Positions 4,796 to 6,109 of a stretch of 6,109 bases of DNA are shown here, piece by piece. The first letter of the stretch is position 1. Every line of letters begins with the position of its first letter. The DNA is taken from positions 1 through 6,109 of the forward strand of contig VFHG01000066.1 in the NCBI GenBank assembly GCA_009392075.1, given 5' to 3'. The stretch is from SAR202 cluster bacterium (lineage in GTDB: Bacteria; Chloroflexota; Dehalococcoidia; UBA3495). Position numbers and translations under genes: made by a program. Below the pieces are notes generated by a model that worked only from the letters and a program-made list of their open reading frames with translations, made no database searches and was not told where the DNA came from.

Positions 4796-5881
4796 ATGGA
4801 GTACGGATTGTTTCTGATGCCCTCCCATCCGCCGGAGCGGGAAGTTTTTGAAGCCCACCAATGGGACTTAGACTGCCTAGTTCTGGCCGACAAACTTGGC
4901 TTCTCTGAGGCTTGGATCGGGGAGCACTACACGGCGCTGTGGGAACCGGTCCCGTCGCCTGACCTGATGATCGCCCAGGCCCTGATGCTGACCAAGAACA
5001 TCCGCCTGTGCACCGGCGTACACCTGTTGCCCTACCATCATCCAGCCGAGTTGGCGTGCCGGGTGGCCTACCTGGACCACATGGCCCAGGGACGCTTCAT
5101 GTTTGGCATAGGCTCGGGCGGGCTGCCCACCGACTACACGATGTTTGACGTGGACGGCCTGGGAGGCCAACACCGGGAAATGACCCGGGAAGCGATCGAC
5201 ATAATCCTTAGGCTTTGGGCCGAGGACGAACCATTTGAGTACAAGGGCGAGTTTTGGAACGTCAATCTGCCGGAACCTCAATACGGCACTCTGAAACACC
5301 ACATCAAGCCGTTTCAGAAGCCGCACCCGCCCATCGGCGTCGCCTCGGTCAGTCCGTCCTCGGAGACCCTCAAGATCGCCGGCGAGCGGGGATTCATCCC
5401 CATGAGCCTGGCATTCAATGAGGATTACGTGGTCAGCCACTGGGCTGCAGTCTTAGAGGGAGCCAAGAGGAGCGGCAAGACGCCCAGTAGAAAAGACTGG
5501 CGCATCACTAGGGACGTATGGGTGGCCGACTCGGACGATGAGGCTTACGACAAAGCGGTGAACGGCATGCTGGGCAGGGTCTGGGGTGAATATTTGTTGC
5601 CCCTCTTCGAACAGTTCCAGTTGCTACATGTCATCAAACACGACTCCAGCATCCCAGACTCCGCCGTGACTCCGGAATACATGGCCGAGAACGTCTGGCT
5701 CATCGGCTCACCGGACACGGTTGAGAAGAAGATCCTCAGCCTGTACGAGATGTGCGGCGGCTTCGGTACGTTGCTGTCCCTGGTCTACGACAACATGGAC
5801 AACCAAAAAGGCTGGGAGAAGTCTATGAAACTGCTCGCCGAGGAAGTGATGCCCCGGTTCGCGGACATGGACCCCGACTAA
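4796..5881 (+). CDS. LLM class flavin-dependent oxidoreductase, limonene-monooxygenase-like branch
   Basis: This 361-residue protein is a second complete luciferase-like TIM-barrel monooxygenase. Landmarks are MEYGLFLMPSHPPER at the start, the helix and strand into AWIGEHYTALWE (39-50) with E43-H44, LLPYHHPAE (77-85), LDHMAQGRFMFGIGSGGLP (93-111), QKPHPPIGVAS (174-184) and the typical C-terminal GSPDTVEKKI (304-313). The start, the YHHP motif and the GRxMxGxGxGxLP motif recall limonene 1,2-monooxygenase-like members, which use FMNH2 and O2, but the true substrate is unknown. It shares motifs with the gene at 306 (E43-H44, the QKPHPP strand, an ADxDDEA stretch) but differs elsewhere, so it is a distant paralogue rather than a recent copy. 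The start at 4796 is favoured over 4574: GGAG (4787-4790) lies five bases upstream, the promoter lies between the two starts, and the extra 74 residues do not look like this family. The MFS gene diverges from it. Confidence 0.93.
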   Translation: MEYGLFLMPSHPPEREVFEAHQWDLDCLVLADKLGFSEAWIGEHYTALWEPVPSPDLMIAQALMLTKNIRLCTGVHLLPYHHPAELACRVAYLDHMAQGRFMFGIGSGGLPTDYTMFDVDGLGGQHREMTREAIDIILRLWAEDEPFEYKGEFWNVNLPEPQYGTLKHHIKPFQKPHPPIGVASVSPSSETLKIAGERGFIPMSLAFNEDYVVSHWAAVLEGAKRSGKTPSRKDWRITRDVWVADSDDEAYDKAVNGMLGRVWGEYLLPLFEQFQLLHVIKHDSSIPDSAVTPEYMAENVWLIGSPDTVEKKILSLYEMCGGFGTLLSLVYDNMDNQKGWEKSMKLLAEEVMPRFADMDPD

Positions 5882-5904
5882 TCTATTTCGAAACGCGGTA
5901 GACT

Positions 5905-5940
5905 CAAAAGGACGTCCCGGTTTTTCGGGACGCCCTTTTG
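5905..5940. terminator. bidirectional rho-independent terminator
   Basis: CAAAAGGACGTCCCG (5905-5919) pairs with CGGGACGCCCTTTTG (5926-5940) with one A-C mismatch, around a six-base loop. The T-run at the right end and the A-run at the left allow use from both strands. It lies 23 bases after the monooxygenase stop and 22 bases from the end of the minus-strand Asp-box frame. Confidence 0.9.
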
Positions 5941-5962
5941 TCGTTTGGGCCTATTCACCCAA

Positions 5963-6109
5963 TCATACGACCAGCCCAGTCTCCAATGACAATATCGGTG
6001 GTAGAGAGTCCAACATCAATTCCCAGCTATCTCCATCGTCGCGGCTGTAGAATTACTGGCCCGTGGTAGTCCCCAGATAGATCCCGCAAGAGTCTAACGC
6101 GTCTGTCGC
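5963..6109 (-). pseudogene. C-terminal end of a BNR/Asp-box (sialidase-like beta-propeller) protein with an in-frame stop
   Basis: Reading leftwards from 6109, the frame gives 18 residues including DSCGIYLGTTTGQ. A TAA codon at 6055-6053 comes next, then 29 more residues to a TGA at 5965-5963. The part after the TAA begins FYSRDDGDSW, whose SRDDGDSW (6046-6023) fits the Asp-box S-x-D-x-G-x-x-W of sialidase-like beta-propellers exactly. It closes with DSLPPILSLETGLVV, resembling the last strand of exo-alpha-sialidase/BNR-repeat proteins (GTTxGQ-hydrophobic-Y-S-x-D-x-G-x-x-W..LPP-hydrophobic). The family normally reads straight through, so the TAA replaces one codon, usually a hydrophobic residue, and removes the last propeller blade edge. 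Either the gene is a recent nonsense mutant or pseudogene, or the stop is a sequencing error. Most of the gene is outside the window. Confidence 0.72.

Noticed and set aside
4877..5440. A 187-codon minus-strand frame within the second luciferase-like gene
   Set aside because: It is antisense to a conserved enzyme and its composition is typical of a shadow frame.
6048..6053. TAGAAT on the plus strand as a -10 box for a gene beyond the right edge
   Set aside because: No acceptable -35 lies 16-18 bases upstream, and the bases are the antisense of the Asp-box frame and its TAA codon.

Overview
The window is ordinary bacterial chromosome of moderately high GC with short intergenic gaps. It carries seven gene loci on both strands, plus one truncated or decayed gene end. 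The protein style suggests an uncultured, probably aerobic bacterium of the Chloroflexota (SAR202-like or another Dehalococcoidia relative). Three different luciferase-like flavin monooxygenases within 6 kb, a YgiN-like monooxygenase, an MFS transporter of the monocarboxylate/oxalate-formate type and a BNR (Asp-box) repeat protein are a combination I associate with those genomes. This is inference; there is no rRNA or marker gene to prove it.

Layout, left to right. Positions 1-135 (minus) hold the N-terminal 45 codons of an NtaA/DmoA/DszA-type flavin monooxygenase that runs off the left edge. It is divergent from a complete luciferase-like monooxygenase at 306-1358 (plus). That gene converges, across a perfect 15-bp bidirectional terminator hairpin (1426-1470), with a small antibiotic-biosynthesis-monooxygenase (ABM) fold protein at 1494-1808 (minus). 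A compact divergent promoter region (1842-1918) drives the ABM gene leftwards and a mini-glutaredoxin (1960-2175) rightwards, followed by a thioredoxin-like protein (2257-2841) and its terminator. The next 424-bp convergent gap holds no gene. It holds a terminator, a degenerate CCCTC-type hairpin repeat and a 126-bp inverted-repeat element that resembles a MITE. An MFS transporter (3266-4549, minus) is divergent from a second complete luciferase-like monooxygenase (4796-5881, plus) whose promoter is readable. A terminator at 5905-5940 separates it from the C-terminal end of a minus-strand Asp-box repeat gene (5963-6109) that is interrupted by an in-frame TAA.

How the parts may work together. 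The flavin monooxygenases would use reduced FMN and O2 to oxidise small organic molecules. The transporter beside the second one may import a carboxylated substrate or export a product. The ABM protein may act on quinol-like or aldehyde intermediates. The two thioredoxin-fold proteins are probably a redox-maintenance pair. No flavin reductase is present in the window, so reduced flavin must come from elsewhere. Several promoters share a TAnAAT -10 box followed by GG, consistent with a housekeeping sigma factor. I found no CRISPR array, phage gene, RNA gene, complete transposase gene or clearly novel system.
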